Notes under the pieces: generated by a model
Database searches by the model: none
What the model was told of the DNA's origin: nothing
Seen by the model: the letters and a program-made list of their open reading frames with translations, nothing else
Shown: positions 1 to 8,594 of the stretch, one piece after another
Numbering within the stretch: the first letter of the stretch is position 1
How the letters are laid out: every line of letters starts with the position of its first letter
Assembly: GCA_963708715.1 (NCBI GenBank)
Contig: CAVPSU010000002.1
Location: 124,001 to 188,000, forward strand
Direction of reading: 5' to 3'
Length of the DNA: 64,000 nt
Source: DAIOEK01 sp963708715
GTDB lineage: Bacteria > Chloroflexota > Anaerolineae > Anaerolineales > Anaerolineaceae
Position numbers and translations under genes: made by a program

Positions 1-592
1 AAACCGGTATTCCTTTAACCCGATGAATCGAATTCAAGGAGATTTTCGGATCCAGAAAAGCTTCAAACCCGGCCAATAAAACGAGCGTTTGCTCATCGTT
101 GGTGTGCTCATACTCGCTAGTTAAAAAATCGACTGCCTCATTCCACCTCTTCGATTGGATATAGATGTGTAATCGATTCTTATGTGAGGCTGCTGCTTCC
201 TGTGATCCCGCCTCGATCTCGTTATATGCCTTTATTGCGAGGTCAGGGAAATTTCTCTGGAAGTATATGTCACCAAGTGTCAACCAACCTGCTGAAGAAA
301 GGGAATCCTCCTCTTCGAGCTGTTTTAACCCGGTCAACGCATTGTCCATGTCCTGAGTTCGGAAGGCAGCGATGGCCATCTTTTCGCGAATATCAGCCCG
401 ATATGGCTGCCAATCAGATGCGATCCTATATTGGATAATTGCCTGCGGGTATAAGGTATTCGATTCATACTGAGCAGCCAGAGTAATGCTCTTCCGTAAT
501 CTATCAGGTTGTGGAGAAACACCTAGTGCAATGGTAACCAGCAAAAGCACAATGCCTGCGAGTATGATCTGTAGAGAAGGACGCTCACCCAT
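1..592 (-). CDS. TPR-like membrane-anchored protein (C-terminus beyond left edge)
   Basis: An open minus-strand frame starts at ATG 592 and runs off the left edge (about 197 codons seen, no stop). The N-terminus has a short basic stretch followed by one hydrophobic segment (residues about 8-24, rich in I, L, V), which suggests a membrane anchor with the rest outside or peripheral. The remainder is helical with repeated patterns such as 'AIIQYRIASDW', 'AGWLTLGDIYFQRNFPDLAI' and 'WNEAVDFL', typical of tetratricopeptide repeats. It is divergent from the cold-shock gene. Function is not identifiable; TPR proteins usually mediate protein-protein contacts. Confidence 0.7.
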   Translation of the reverse strand, partial: MGERPSLQIILAGIVLLLVTIALGVSPQPDRLRKSITLAAQYESNTLYPQAIIQYRIASDWQPYRADIREKMAIAAFRTQDMDNALTGLKQLEEEDSLSSAGWLTLGDIYFQRNFPDLAIKAYNEIEAGSQEAAASHKNRLHIYIQSKRWNEAVDFLTSEYEHTNDEQTLVLLAGFEAFLDPKISLNSIHRVKGIPV

Positions 593-675
593 AGATCCAA
601 TTATATCCCGGGCCAGGATTGGTCATTTACACCTACGGGCAGACCAGCTTTGTTAATAAACCATTCATACTTATC

Positions 676-703
676 TTGACTAAACCAGAATAACCATGAT
701 AAT
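676..703 (+). promoter_or_regulatory. Sigma-70-type promoter of the cold-shock gene
   Basis: TTGACT (676-681) and GATAAT (698-703) are separated by 16 bases. Transcription would start near 710, giving a 5' leader of about 55 bases before the ATG at 765. Confidence 0.55.
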
Positions 704-764
704 CTTGACCTCGGCATTGCGAATTTCAATGTCGAATCAACTATTCATAGATGGAGAAAGCAGT

Positions 765-980
765 ATGTCAGAACGTTTTGTTGGCACCGTCAAGTGGTTT
801 AATGCCACAAAAGGCTATGGTTTCATCGGCCGCGATGATGGCGAAGATGTCTTTGTACATTTTTCCGCCATTGATATGGATGGCTATAAACGCCTTCGTG
901 AAGCTCAGAAAGTCGAATTCTCGGTAGAAGATGGACCAAAAGGTCTTCAAGCCGCCAATGTGATTCCGATAGAGTTATAA
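765..980 (+). CDS. Cold-shock domain protein (CspA family)
   Basis: A 71-residue single cold-shock (OB-fold) domain, the usual size of CspA proteins, which bind single-stranded RNA and DNA and act as RNA chaperones. RNP1 is visible as 'KGYGFIGRDD' and RNP2 as 'DVFVHFSAI'; the N-terminal 'GTVKWFNATKG' is also canonical. The frame is open upstream to 696, but the ATG at 765 with a purine-rich GAGAAAG just before it matches the family start. It is a single-gene unit with its own promoter and a hairpin just after the stop. Confidence 0.95.
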   Translation: MSERFVGTVKWFNATKGYGFIGRDDGEDVFVHFSAIDMDGYKRLREAQKVEFSVEDGPKGLQAANVIPIEL

Positions 981-1007
981 CACTGGTTCACCCACTTTTT
1001 AAGAGAC

Positions 1008-1037
1008 AATCAGACCACCCTCAAGGGTGGTCTGATT
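1008..1037. terminator. Strong hairpin between convergent genes
   Basis: A perfect 13-bp inverted repeat (1008-1020 and 1025-1037) with a TCAA loop lies between the convergent cold-shock gene and the DUF218 gene. There is no long T tract on either side, so efficiency as an intrinsic terminator is uncertain. It could act in both directions. Confidence 0.6.
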
Positions 1038-1060
1038 ACATATAAAACCAACTACGTCTA

Positions 1061-1681
1061 TTATTCTTCTTGATAAAGCCCAAGTTTATATGAGACCAAT
1101 GCGATATATTCATAGATGGTAGCTTGCCGTGCCTGGCTATCCATCCACCACGTGGCAGGATGATACCAATAGTCTTCCGCATCGACCGGGTTTACGGAAA
1201 TTCGTATTCCACTACCTCGAAAGGTATCCATGAAAATTATTTTAGTTCTGCGGGAATGGAACGAGTCAGTTACGATGATCAGCTTCTCCCAATTTTTCTC
1301 CACTGCTAGTGTTTTGATCGCGATGGCTTCTTCCCGGGTGGATTTTGCTTCACCCTCTGTTACGTATATAAATACCTTCCGGACCCCGCGTTGGGCAGCC
1401 TGGTCTTCCATGATCCGGCTTACCCTGGTGTTGGTCAATGGATCCATTGACCCCGTTTCGGTGATGATCAATCGTTTCGCATAATCCCGCAAGATCAGGT
1501 CTGATGCATGATCCATCCGCTCAATACCACCTCCGCTCAAAACAGCGACCACTGAAGATGAGGTGATCGGATCGCGCACCACCAGGTAATAACCCGCCCC
1601 AATCAAGATAAATGGAATCAGGATGGCAGAGATCAGAATGATTGATACTGTTACAAGTAGGATCTTCTTGAAGGTTCTCAT
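1061..1681 (-). CDS. DUF218 (YdcF/ElyC/SanA-like) membrane-anchored protein
   Basis: 206 residues with one N-terminal transmembrane segment (about 8-34) followed by a DUF218 fold. Family-like motifs are 'VAVLSGGGIERMDHA' and a 'STREEAIAI' segment followed by 'LIIVTDSFHSRRT'. SanA, ElyC and YdcF proteins are linked to envelope integrity in other bacteria, but the catalytic activity is not established. It follows the patB-like gene after 7 bases, so the two are probably co-transcribed. Confidence 0.8.
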   Translation of the reverse strand: MRTFKKILLVTVSIILISAILIPFILIGAGYYLVVRDPITSSSVVAVLSGGGIERMDHASDLILRDYAKRLIITETGSMDPLTNTRVSRIMEDQAAQRGVRKVFIYVTEGEAKSTREEAIAIKTLAVEKNWEKLIIVTDSFHSRRTKIIFMDTFRGSGIRISVNPVDAEDYWYHPATWWMDSQARQATIYEYIALVSYKLGLYQEE

Positions 1682-1688
1682 AAAAGAA

Positions 1689-2846
1689 CTATCTCTGATT
1701 CAAGCCCACCCGGATGCGCTCAAGTGCGTCGTGCAATGTACTAGCCGGGCATCCAAAATTCAGACGCACAAATCCTTCTCCGCCTTTACAGAAATCTATA
1801 CCATTATTTAATCCAACCTTGCAATTCTCCAGGAAGAATTTCTGCGGATCAGTCAGATTTAATTCATGACAATCCAACCAGGCCAGATATGTCCCTTCTG
1901 CTGGATAGACACGAATATCAGGAAGATTGGATTGAATATAATCCTGTAAATAGTCGCGATTCTTCTGCAGATAAGCTAAAAGCTCGATAAGCCAGGGATC
2001 TCCCCCAGTATACGCGGCTTCCGCTGCTGTCAATCCTAATATATTTACATGAGGCACGATCCCTTTACGAGCAGCAATAAGCTGTTGACGCAAATCGGCA
2101 TTAGGAATAATCGCAAAAGCGCATTCCAATCCGGCAATATTAAATGTCTTGCTTGGTGCCATATAGGTGACCGTTCTGCTCGCAATGTCTGCATTTAACG
2201 ATGCGATCGGAATATGGGTGTTACCCTCAAAGACCAGGTCACCATGGATTTCATCCGAACAAAGGACTATGTCATGCTGGATGCAAAGGTCGGCTATTTT
2301 AGCCAATTCTTCCCGGGTAAATACCCTACCAACTGGATTATGCGGATTACACAGAAGGAATGTCTTTGCACCTGAACTGAAATGTGTAGCCAAATCATCA
2401 AAATCGATCTCATACCGCCCTGAGTTTGTTTTTATCAGCGGTGAATACACCGCCTGTGCTCCGGCATTTCCTGGTGCAAGGTGGATGGGTGGATAGACCG
2501 GCGTTTGCAATACGATCCGATCACTGTGACTTCTAAATGCCTGACAAAACAGATTCAATCCAGTAACGACACCTGGCAAAAAGACAATCGAATCAGGCGC
2601 GACTTCCCAGGCGTATCTTTCCCAAAGACGTTTGATAATCAGCTGTAGGATCGTTTCAGAAGACGTTCCATACCCAAAAACTCCGTGGTTTATCCTGTCC
2701 TTAAGACTCGCAATCACCGAAGGCGGAGAGACAAAATCCATATCTGCCACCCAGAGCGGTAGAACATCGTCGGGGTACAAACTCCATTTGATGCTGTCTG
2801 TTCCCCTTCGTTCGACATACTGGTCAAAATCAAATGTTTTATCCAT
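1689..2846 (-). CDS. patB: PatB/MalY-type pyridoxal-phosphate C-S lyase
   Basis: 385 residues, the normal length for MalY/PatB aminotransferase-fold cystathionine beta-lyases, which cleave carbon-sulphur bonds in cystathionine or cysteine conjugates. The N-terminal 'RRGTDSIKWSLY' and 'LPLWVADMDF' are hallmark motifs of this subgroup. 'NPHNPVGRVF' and 'SDEIHGDLVF' are PLP-contact regions, and the Schiff-base lysine lies in 'APSKTFNIAG'. It is the first gene of a two-gene unit with the DUF218 gene. A TATAAT box lies 6 bases before the ATG. Confidence 0.88.
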   Translation of the reverse strand: MDKTFDFDQYVERRGTDSIKWSLYPDDVLPLWVADMDFVSPPSVIASLKDRINHGVFGYGTSSETILQLIIKRLWERYAWEVAPDSIVFLPGVVTGLNLFCQAFRSHSDRIVLQTPVYPPIHLAPGNAGAQAVYSPLIKTNSGRYEIDFDDLATHFSSGAKTFLLCNPHNPVGRVFTREELAKIADLCIQHDIVLCSDEIHGDLVFEGNTHIPIASLNADIASRTVTYMAPSKTFNIAGLECAFAIIPNADLRQQLIAARKGIVPHVNILGLTAAEAAYTGGDPWLIELLAYLQKNRDYLQDYIQSNLPDIRVYPAEGTYLAWLDCHELNLTDPQKFFLENCKVGLNNGIDFCKGGEGFVRLNFGCPASTLHDALERIRVGLNQR

Positions 2847-2852
2847 CCGCCC

Positions 2853-2858
2853 ATTATA
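2853..2858 (-). promoter_or_regulatory. -10 box placed for a leaderless patB transcript
   Basis: TATAAT on the minus strand ends 6 bases before the patB-like ATG (2846), so transcription would begin at or next to the start codon. The intervening GGGCGG is too close to be a normal ribosome-binding site. No clear -35 was found. Confidence 0.45.
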
Positions 2859-2959
2859 ACCTGATACCAGTCCACTCCAGACTGTCCGTCAAACGCCTGG
2901 CACTGTGATTGCAACATAAAGGATGATAACCCCAGATCTCGCGCGAACAGGAGGGTACG

Positions 2960-3244
2960 ATGCAACAATGGGAGTTTTGTGCAGTTGGTCCGATCAAGAC
3001 TGAATCCAGTTGGTGGTGGGGTAGTTATCCGAAATTGTTCTATTTCACCACTGAAGGATTAAAAGTTGTTCCAATTGAAAAAAACGCTAAAATTGAAGAG
3101 CAATCTGTAATGGCTATTGTGCTGGGGAAATTAGGGTTGGATGGATGGGAAATGGTTGGAACAGGTCCCGTAGAAAACAAGGACATGAACAATAAAGGTG
3201 TAATGCACTACATCTATTTTAAGAGGCCGATCATCTCCTCCTGA
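2960..3244 (+). CDS. Small DUF4177-like protein
   Basis: 94 residues, preceded by a good ribosome-binding site (AGGAGGG, 2949-2955). The pattern 'GKLGLDGWEMVGTGP' followed by 'MHYIYFKRP' resembles DUF4177-type small proteins (a 'GWE.V' core and a C-terminal 'FKR'), whose role is unknown. It ends 10 bases before the threonine-synthase-like gene, so the two are likely co-transcribed. No signal peptide or membrane segment is visible. Confidence 0.7.
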   Translation: MQQWEFCAVGPIKTESSWWWGSYPKLFYFTTEGLKVVPIEKNAKIEEQSVMAIVLGKLGLDGWEMVGTGPVENKDMNNKGVMHYIYFKRPIISS

Positions 3245-3254
3245 GAAAGAATTC

Positions 3255-4937
3255 ATGGCTGCTCATTTTGTGGTTGAATGTCTAGATTGTGGTTATTCGA
3301 CGCCCTATTTTCCGACCTCGGTGTCGTGTCCTCGATGCGGAAGTGGTTGGCGTGAAGCGCTGTATGATTACACCAGTCTGGCATTGACCCTTCCTCTGCA
3401 GCTGCCCGGGCGTCCATTCGATCTCTGGCGATATAAAGAGTTGTTGCCAGTTCGTGATCATAATCCAGATCTCACCCTGGGTGAAGGTGGAACTCCCCTA
3501 TTAAAAGCCACCAACCTGGGTAATTTGATCCAATGCCCAAATATATTCATAAAAGACGAACGACAAAACCCGACCAAATCATTTAAGGATAGGCAGGCAG
3601 CTGTGACCATCGCGGCTTTACTTGAGTCGGGGATCACAGAAATGGTGGTCGCTTCCTCCGGTAATATCGCCTTAGCCTATGCCGCCCATGCCGCCCGATC
3701 CGGGATAAAGCTTTGGGCATTTCTGACCAGCAGGGTACCGACCGCAAAAATACGTGAGATCTTACTGTATGGAGCCAGGGTCATCAAAATCGCCGGAAAT
3801 ATGGATCAAACACGAAAAGTAGCTGTAGATTTTGCCAGACAGCGGAATGTGTTTATGGATCAGGCTGCCCAAACAGTTCCATCGGTTGAAGCGATGAAGA
3901 CAATTGCCTATGAAACAACAGAACAGCTTTCGGCAACCATGGGTCCACCGGTTTCGAGGAATAAAAGCCAACCTCCGACACCCTGGCGTGCGCCAGACTG
4001 GTATATCCAACCGGTAAGCATGGGTTTGGGTCCGATCGGAATATTAAAAGGCTTTTCGGAGCTGAGGATCATGGGTCTGATAGATCACACCCCGGCGATG
4101 GGATTGATCCAACCGGATGGATGTGCTCCTATGGCAAGAGCATGGAATCTGGGTATGGATACCATTGAGCCGATGACAATGCAGGATACAACCATTGAAT
4201 CGCTGGCAACCATGGATCCAGGAAGAGCATACACACTATTACACCATCGGATGGCACAAGAATCTGGGGGCATATTTGAGGTCGTATCCGACCGGGATGC
4301 CTACAAAGCGATATCACTACTCGCCAGATTGGAAGGCATTCTGGTGGAACCCGCTTCAGGTGTTGCGTTTGCAGGTCTCATCAAATTGTGCAACCGCGGT
4401 GTTATCAAAGAGAAAGATATCGTAATCGTCAACGCGACCGGGCATACCATGCCCGTGGAAAGTCCGACCCATACCTTCCACAACGAACGACGGAAAATGA
4501 CCGCATCCCTGGCTATTACGAATACGGATAATCTGATATCTGCCTTGAAGCTGGTGGATTTTTCCGATACTCCGCGGATCTTAGTCGCAATGGGAAATGA
4601 GAAGACGCGCCGGATCATCCAGCTCTACACTCTATTGTTGGGAGCCATGGAAGTCTACGAAGCAAAAGACCACGAGACGACCATCGGGGAATTTCAATCC
4701 CGTAATCCGGATCTGATCATCCTTGATCTCAAATCGAGCGTAATGAGCGGATTTGCTGTCCTGGATAAGATCATCAACAAGTCCACGCAAAATCCTATTC
4801 CCATTATTGGTATGACAGCCGCTGAGTTTACCCCGCAGGAGAAGATTCAACTTTCTGCGAATATCGATCTGATCAGCAAACGTGGGGAAATTTACAGTCC
4901 GCGAAATTTGGATGACCTGAGAGCTTTGCTACAATGA
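3255..4937 (+). CDS. Threonine synthase-like PLP enzyme with C-terminal receiver-like domain
   Basis: 560 residues. An N-terminal Cys4 zinc ribbon (CLDCG at about 9-13, CPRCG at about 25-29) leads into a fold-type II PLP domain. 'NPTKSFKDRQA' carries the PLP lysine and 'VVASSGNIALAYA' is the phosphate-binding region. This is threonine synthase or a close relative (threonine from O-phosphohomoserine). The last 120 residues (about 440-558) are an extra domain with a receiver-like pattern: 'PDLIILDL' (Asp491), 'MSGFAVLDKI', 'PIIGMTA' and 'LISKRGE'. The usual N-terminal acidic pair is replaced by 'MGNEK', so phosphorylation is doubtful. A more general threonine synthase-like lyase cannot be excluded. 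Confidence 0.8.
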   Translation: MAAHFVVECLDCGYSTPYFPTSVSCPRCGSGWREALYDYTSLALTLPLQLPGRPFDLWRYKELLPVRDHNPDLTLGEGGTPLLKATNLGNLIQCPNIFIKDERQNPTKSFKDRQAAVTIAALLESGITEMVVASSGNIALAYAAHAARSGIKLWAFLTSRVPTAKIREILLYGARVIKIAGNMDQTRKVAVDFARQRNVFMDQAAQTVPSVEAMKTIAYETTEQLSATMGPPVSRNKSQPPTPWRAPDWYIQPVSMGLGPIGILKGFSELRIMGLIDHTPAMGLIQPDGCAPMARAWNLGMDTIEPMTMQDTTIESLATMDPGRAYTLLHHRMAQESGGIFEVVSDRDAYKAISLLARLEGILVEPASGVAFAGLIKLCNRGVIKEKDIVIVNATGHTMPVESPTHTFHNERRKMTASLAITNTDNLISALKLVDFSDTPRILVAMGNEKTRRIIQLYTLLLGAMEVYEAKDHETTIGEFQSRNPDLIILDLKSSVMSGFAVLDKIINKSTQNPIPIIGMTAAEFTPQEKIQLSANIDLISKRGEIYSPRNLDDLRALLQ

Positions 4938-4992
4938 TCTATTAATTTCTATATTCGAAGAAGCTGCCACTCTCTCGCTGCTGTCTTATCTG

Positions 4993-5022
4993 TTGAATTC
5001 CATGCAATACCTCCGTTATGAT
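4993..5022 (+). promoter_or_regulatory. Probable promoter of argF-rocD
   Basis: TTGAAT (4993-4998) and TATGAT (5017-5022) are separated by 18 bases, upstream of argF. The gene has a conventional ribosome-binding site (AGGAG) before its ATG. Confidence 0.5.
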
Positions 5023-5069
5023 ATACTAACCTCGATAATTCACCCACATTTCCCAAATCAGGAGCTTAC

Positions 5070-5996
5070 ATGAAACGAGATTTTCTTGCCATCTCTGATT
5101 ATCCATCCGCTGATCTACAAATGCTGCTCGACCTGGCGCTCAGGTTAAAGAAAGAGCATTTTGCAGGCGGGAACGAGCCGATTCTCAAAGGTAAAACCAT
5201 GGCAATGATCTTCCAGAAACCCAGTTTGCGCACACGTGTTTCTTTTGACATGGCAATGCGGCACCTGGGCGGTGATGCACTGTATCTCTCCCCGAATGAG
5301 ATCGGACTTGGACAGCGCGAGTCCATCGCAGATGTCGCCAGGGTCTTAAGTGGATATGTGGAAGTCTTGATGGCGCGGGTATTTGCCCACGATCATGTAT
5401 TGGAATTGGCGAAATGGTGCGGTATCCCGGTGGTCAATGGATTGAGCGATTATAACCATCCCTGCCAGGGTATGGCTGATGCACTGACAATCGTCGAGAA
5501 GTTTGGCAGCCTCAAGGGTTTAAATGTGACCTTCATTGGCGACGGAAATAACGTGGCAGTATCCTTGATGCATATTGTACTTTCGCTAGGTGGAAACTTC
5601 ACCCTCGCATCTCCTGAAGGATATGACCTGATCCCCAAATCGTTGGAAATCGGTCGATCGATCGCAGCCAAAACCGGCTCAAAGATCTCGTTGATGCGTG
5701 ATCCGCATGAAGCAGTCAAAGGTGCGAACGTCATTTACACCGACACCTGGACCAGTATGGGACAGGAAGAAGAAAGTAAAAAACGGGAAGCAGTTTTCCC
5801 GCCTTTCCAGGTGAATGCCAAACTGGTCTCTGAAGCGGATAAAGATGTGATCGTCATGCACTGCCTGCCCGCCCATCGTGGACAGGAATTGACAAATGAC
5901 GTAGCTGATGGTCCGCATAGTGTGATCTTCCCGCAGGCTCATAACCGCCTGCATGCTCAAAAAGCGATCGTAGCCTATATTTTAGGAGCGGCATAA
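5070..5996 (+). CDS. argF: Ornithine carbamoyltransferase
   Basis: 308 residues, standard length. It makes citrulline from ornithine and carbamoyl phosphate in arginine biosynthesis, or runs in reverse in arginine breakdown. Carbamoyl-phosphate binding is seen in 'KPSLRTRVSFD' (the S-x-R-T-R loop) and 'DYNHPCQGMAD'; 'VMHCLPAHRGQEL' is the ornithine-site motif. Both carbamoyltransferase domains are complete. It is followed after one base by ornithine aminotransferase, so the pair controls two fates of ornithine. Confidence 0.95.
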   Translation: MKRDFLAISDYPSADLQMLLDLALRLKKEHFAGGNEPILKGKTMAMIFQKPSLRTRVSFDMAMRHLGGDALYLSPNEIGLGQRESIADVARVLSGYVEVLMARVFAHDHVLELAKWCGIPVVNGLSDYNHPCQGMADALTIVEKFGSLKGLNVTFIGDGNNVAVSLMHIVLSLGGNFTLASPEGYDLIPKSLEIGRSIAAKTGSKISLMRDPHEAVKGANVIYTDTWTSMGQEEESKKREAVFPPFQVNAKLVSEADKDVIVMHCLPAHRGQELTNDVADGPHSVIFPQAHNRLHAQKAIVAYILGAA

Positions 5997-5997
5997 T

Positions 5998-7200
5998 ATG
6001 CAAACCAAGGATTATATTGAGATCGAAGAAAAGTACGGCGCTCATAACTACTATCCGTTGGATGTTGTCATCGAGCGAGGAGAAGGTGTCTGGGTTTACG
6101 ACATCAATGGCAATAAATACCTCGATTGCCTGAGTGCTTATTCAGCGCTCAACCAGGGACATGTTCATCCCGCGATCAAACAGGCATTGATAGATCAGGC
6201 TCAGAAAGTCACGCTGACCTCACGCGCATTCCGTAATGACCAGCTCCCCTTCTTTTATAAAGAATTATCTGAGCTGACCGGTTACGAAATGTCCCTGCCG
6301 ATGAACAGCGGTGCAGAAGCAGTAGAAACCGCTCTTAAACTGGCGCGTAAGTGGGCTTACCAGGTAAAACATATTCCCAGATACAAGGCAGAGATCATCA
6401 CTGCCGAAGGGAATTTCCATGGCAGAACGATCTCGACCATTTCCTTCTCGACCGAACCCTCTTACAAAGCTGATTTCGGACCTTTCACGCCGGGATTTGT
6501 CACTGTTCCCTATGGGGATGCTGCTGCCGTTGAAAATGCGATCAACGCTAATACCGCCGCTGTATTTATTGAACCCATTCAGGGTGAAGCAGGCGTTATC
6601 ATCCCACCCAAAGGATATCTCAAGAAAGTTAGCGAGATTTGCAAGAAGCAGAATGTGCTGCTCGTTTGCGACGAAATCCAGACCGGATTGGGTCGGACAG
6701 GAAAATTATTCGCGTCCTGGCATGAAGATGTCAAGCCGGACATGATCACCATCGGGAAGGCGCTTGCCGGGGGTTTTTATCCAGTATCGGCAGTGCTGGC
6801 AAGCCGTCAACTTCTGGGGTTATTTACCCCCGGAGAGCATGGATCCACATTTGGTGGAAATCCGCTTGCCGCCGCCGTTGCCAGAGCAGCCATTCGTGTG
6901 ATCGTGGAAGAAAAATTGGTCGAGAATGCCGAGAAGCTGGGGGAATATTTCATCGATCAATTAAGTGAGATCAACAGTCCGCATATAAAAGAGGTTCGCG
7001 GAAAAGGGTTGTTGATCGGGGTTGAATTAATACCTGAAGCCGGGGGGGCGCGTCGATTCTGCGAAGCATTGGAGAAGAAGGGCATCCTGGCAAAAGAAAC
7101 CCACCAGAATGTGATTCGTTTTGCACCACCCCTGGTCATCGACCAAACCACGATTGATTGGGCGCTTCCGAATATCCGTGAAGTATTGACAATGAAGTAG
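5998..7200 (+). CDS. rocD: Ornithine aminotransferase
   Basis: 400 residues, class III PLP aminotransferase. It moves the delta-amino group of ornithine to 2-oxoglutarate, giving glutamate semialdehyde (linking ornithine to proline and glutamate). The N-terminal 'KYGAHNYYPLDVVIERGEG' and 'LSAYSALNQGH' are typical of ornithine rather than acetylornithine aminotransferases. The PLP lysine is in 'TIGKALAGGFYP', with 'CDEIQTGLGRTGK' upstream. It is co-transcribed with argF. A terminator follows. Confidence 0.93.
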   Translation: MQTKDYIEIEEKYGAHNYYPLDVVIERGEGVWVYDINGNKYLDCLSAYSALNQGHVHPAIKQALIDQAQKVTLTSRAFRNDQLPFFYKELSELTGYEMSLPMNSGAEAVETALKLARKWAYQVKHIPRYKAEIITAEGNFHGRTISTISFSTEPSYKADFGPFTPGFVTVPYGDAAAVENAINANTAAVFIEPIQGEAGVIIPPKGYLKKVSEICKKQNVLLVCDEIQTGLGRTGKLFASWHEDVKPDMITIGKALAGGFYPVSAVLASRQLLGLFTPGEHGSTFGGNPLAAAVARAAIRVIVEEKLVENAEKLGEYFIDQLSEINSPHIKEVRGKGLLIGVELIPEAGGARRFCEALEKKGILAKETHQNVIRFAPPLVIDQTTIDWALPNIREVLTMK

Positions 7201-7217
7201 GAATACCAAAATAAATT

Positions 7218-7253
7218 CGGCAGTCTGATCAACTCGAATGGCTGCCGTTTTTT
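7218..7253 (+). terminator. Intrinsic terminator after rocD
   Basis: CGGCAG (7218-7223) pairs with CTGCCG (7242-7247) across an 18-base loop, followed directly by six T residues (7248-7253). Confidence 0.7.
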
Positions 7254-7263
7254 ATTTTCTGAA

Positions 7264-7269
7264 TAAAAT
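7264..7269 (+). promoter_or_regulatory. -10-like box for a leaderless CoA-transferase transcript
   Basis: TAAAAT ends 6 bases before the ATG at 7276, just after the rocD terminator. No ribosome-binding site is visible in the 6 intervening bases, which fits leaderless initiation. Confidence 0.35.
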
Positions 7270-7275
7270 GGTTAT

Positions 7276-8592
7276 ATGACCATGGTCGATTGGCGGACTG
7301 ATTACCTGAAGAAAGTAATCTCCATCGAAGATTTCGCCCACGAAATTCGAGATGGGGATACATTCTATTTAACAGGGAATAGTGCCGTTCCGGGTGCACT
7401 GGTGAACGGATTGATCGCAGCGCTTCCTTACCGGAAGGATCTGCGTCTCATCCAGCCTTTGACCATTGGGAATGCAGATTATTTACATGCAGAGTTCTCT
7501 GGGAATATCCGGGTAAACACGCTATTTATCAGTGCCAATATTCGAAAAGCCATCCAGGAAGGAAGAGCCGATTTCACTCCTGTCCTGTTGTCAGAATTAC
7601 CCCTGCTCTTCAAAAATAACATCCTCAAAGTAGATAAATGCTTGCTAAATCTTTCCCCACCCGATGACGAAGGGTATTGCACCTATGGCTCTGAGACAGG
7701 CTTGGTAAAAACGGCGGCTGAATCCGCGAGGATGCGAATCGCTCAGATAAATCCTTCGATGCCGACGACAAAGGGAGACACGCTGATCCATATCTCACAA
7801 TTGGATCGAATTGTCGAAGCAAATGAACCCCTTCAAGATGTGATCATCCCTGAAGAAAATCGAGGTATTGCTGACCAAATTGCGATCCATGTTGCAGGAA
7901 TTATCCCGGATGGGGCAACGATCCAATTGGGGATTGGGTCCATACCCGGAGCGGTTGCGGAACAACTCAAAGGTCACAAGAACCTGGGAGTCCACTCTGA
8001 GCTGATCTCCGATGGAATGATGGACCTGGTCCTATCCGGTGCCATTAATGGACAGGAGAAGACGATACACCCAGGAAAAATGGTAGCCGGATTCCTATTT
8101 GGAAGCAGCCAGTTGTATCAATGGGCTAATAAAAACGACTTCATCGAATTGCATCGGACTGAATATGTCAATTCACCTTTTACCATTGCCCAGAACCGGA
8201 GGATGGTTGCGGTAAATTCTGCCATTGAGATCGATCTTACAGGGCAGGTTTGTGCAGATTCAATTGGATCTCGTTTCTTCAGCGGTGCGGGTGGTCAGGC
8301 TGATTTCATTTACGGCGCTTCTCTTGCAGAAGAGGGAAAACCGATCATCACATTGCCAAGCACTTACCTGGATCACAGAGGTCAATCTGCCTCCCGGATC
8401 GTGCCAGTGTTAAAACCGGGAGCCGGCGTCATCACTACCCGAAACCATGTCCATTGGGTGGCGACAGAGTATGGTATATTGGATTTATACGGTAAAACCA
8501 TCCGCGAACGAACGAATATATTGATCTCGATAAGTCATCCGGACATGCGCGATCATCTACGCTATGAAGCTAAAAAATTAGGATATATCTAA
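7276..8592 (+). CDS. Acetyl-CoA hydrolase/transferase family (4-hydroxybutyrate CoA-transferase-like)
   Basis: 438 residues, normal for the 4-hydroxybutyrate/acetate/butyrate CoA-transferase family, which moves CoA between short acyl groups. The glycine-rich 'LGIGSIPGAVAEQL', then 'HSELISDGMMDLVLSGAI' and the C-terminal 'HWVATEYGILDLYGKTIRER' with 'ISHPDMRDHL' are family motifs. The acyl substrate cannot be read from the sequence. It is followed after two bases by pyruvate kinase, so the two probably form one unit in fermentative acyl-CoA and pyruvate metabolism. Confidence 0.85.
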   Translation: MTMVDWRTDYLKKVISIEDFAHEIRDGDTFYLTGNSAVPGALVNGLIAALPYRKDLRLIQPLTIGNADYLHAEFSGNIRVNTLFISANIRKAIQEGRADFTPVLLSELPLLFKNNILKVDKCLLNLSPPDDEGYCTYGSETGLVKTAAESARMRIAQINPSMPTTKGDTLIHISQLDRIVEANEPLQDVIIPEENRGIADQIAIHVAGIIPDGATIQLGIGSIPGAVAEQLKGHKNLGVHSELISDGMMDLVLSGAINGQEKTIHPGKMVAGFLFGSSQLYQWANKNDFIELHRTEYVNSPFTIAQNRRMVAVNSAIEIDLTGQVCADSIGSRFFSGAGGQADFIYGASLAEEGKPIITLPSTYLDHRGQSASRIVPVLKPGAGVITTRNHVHWVATEYGILDLYGKTIRERTNILISISHPDMRDHLRYEAKKLGYI

Positions 8593-8594
8593 CT

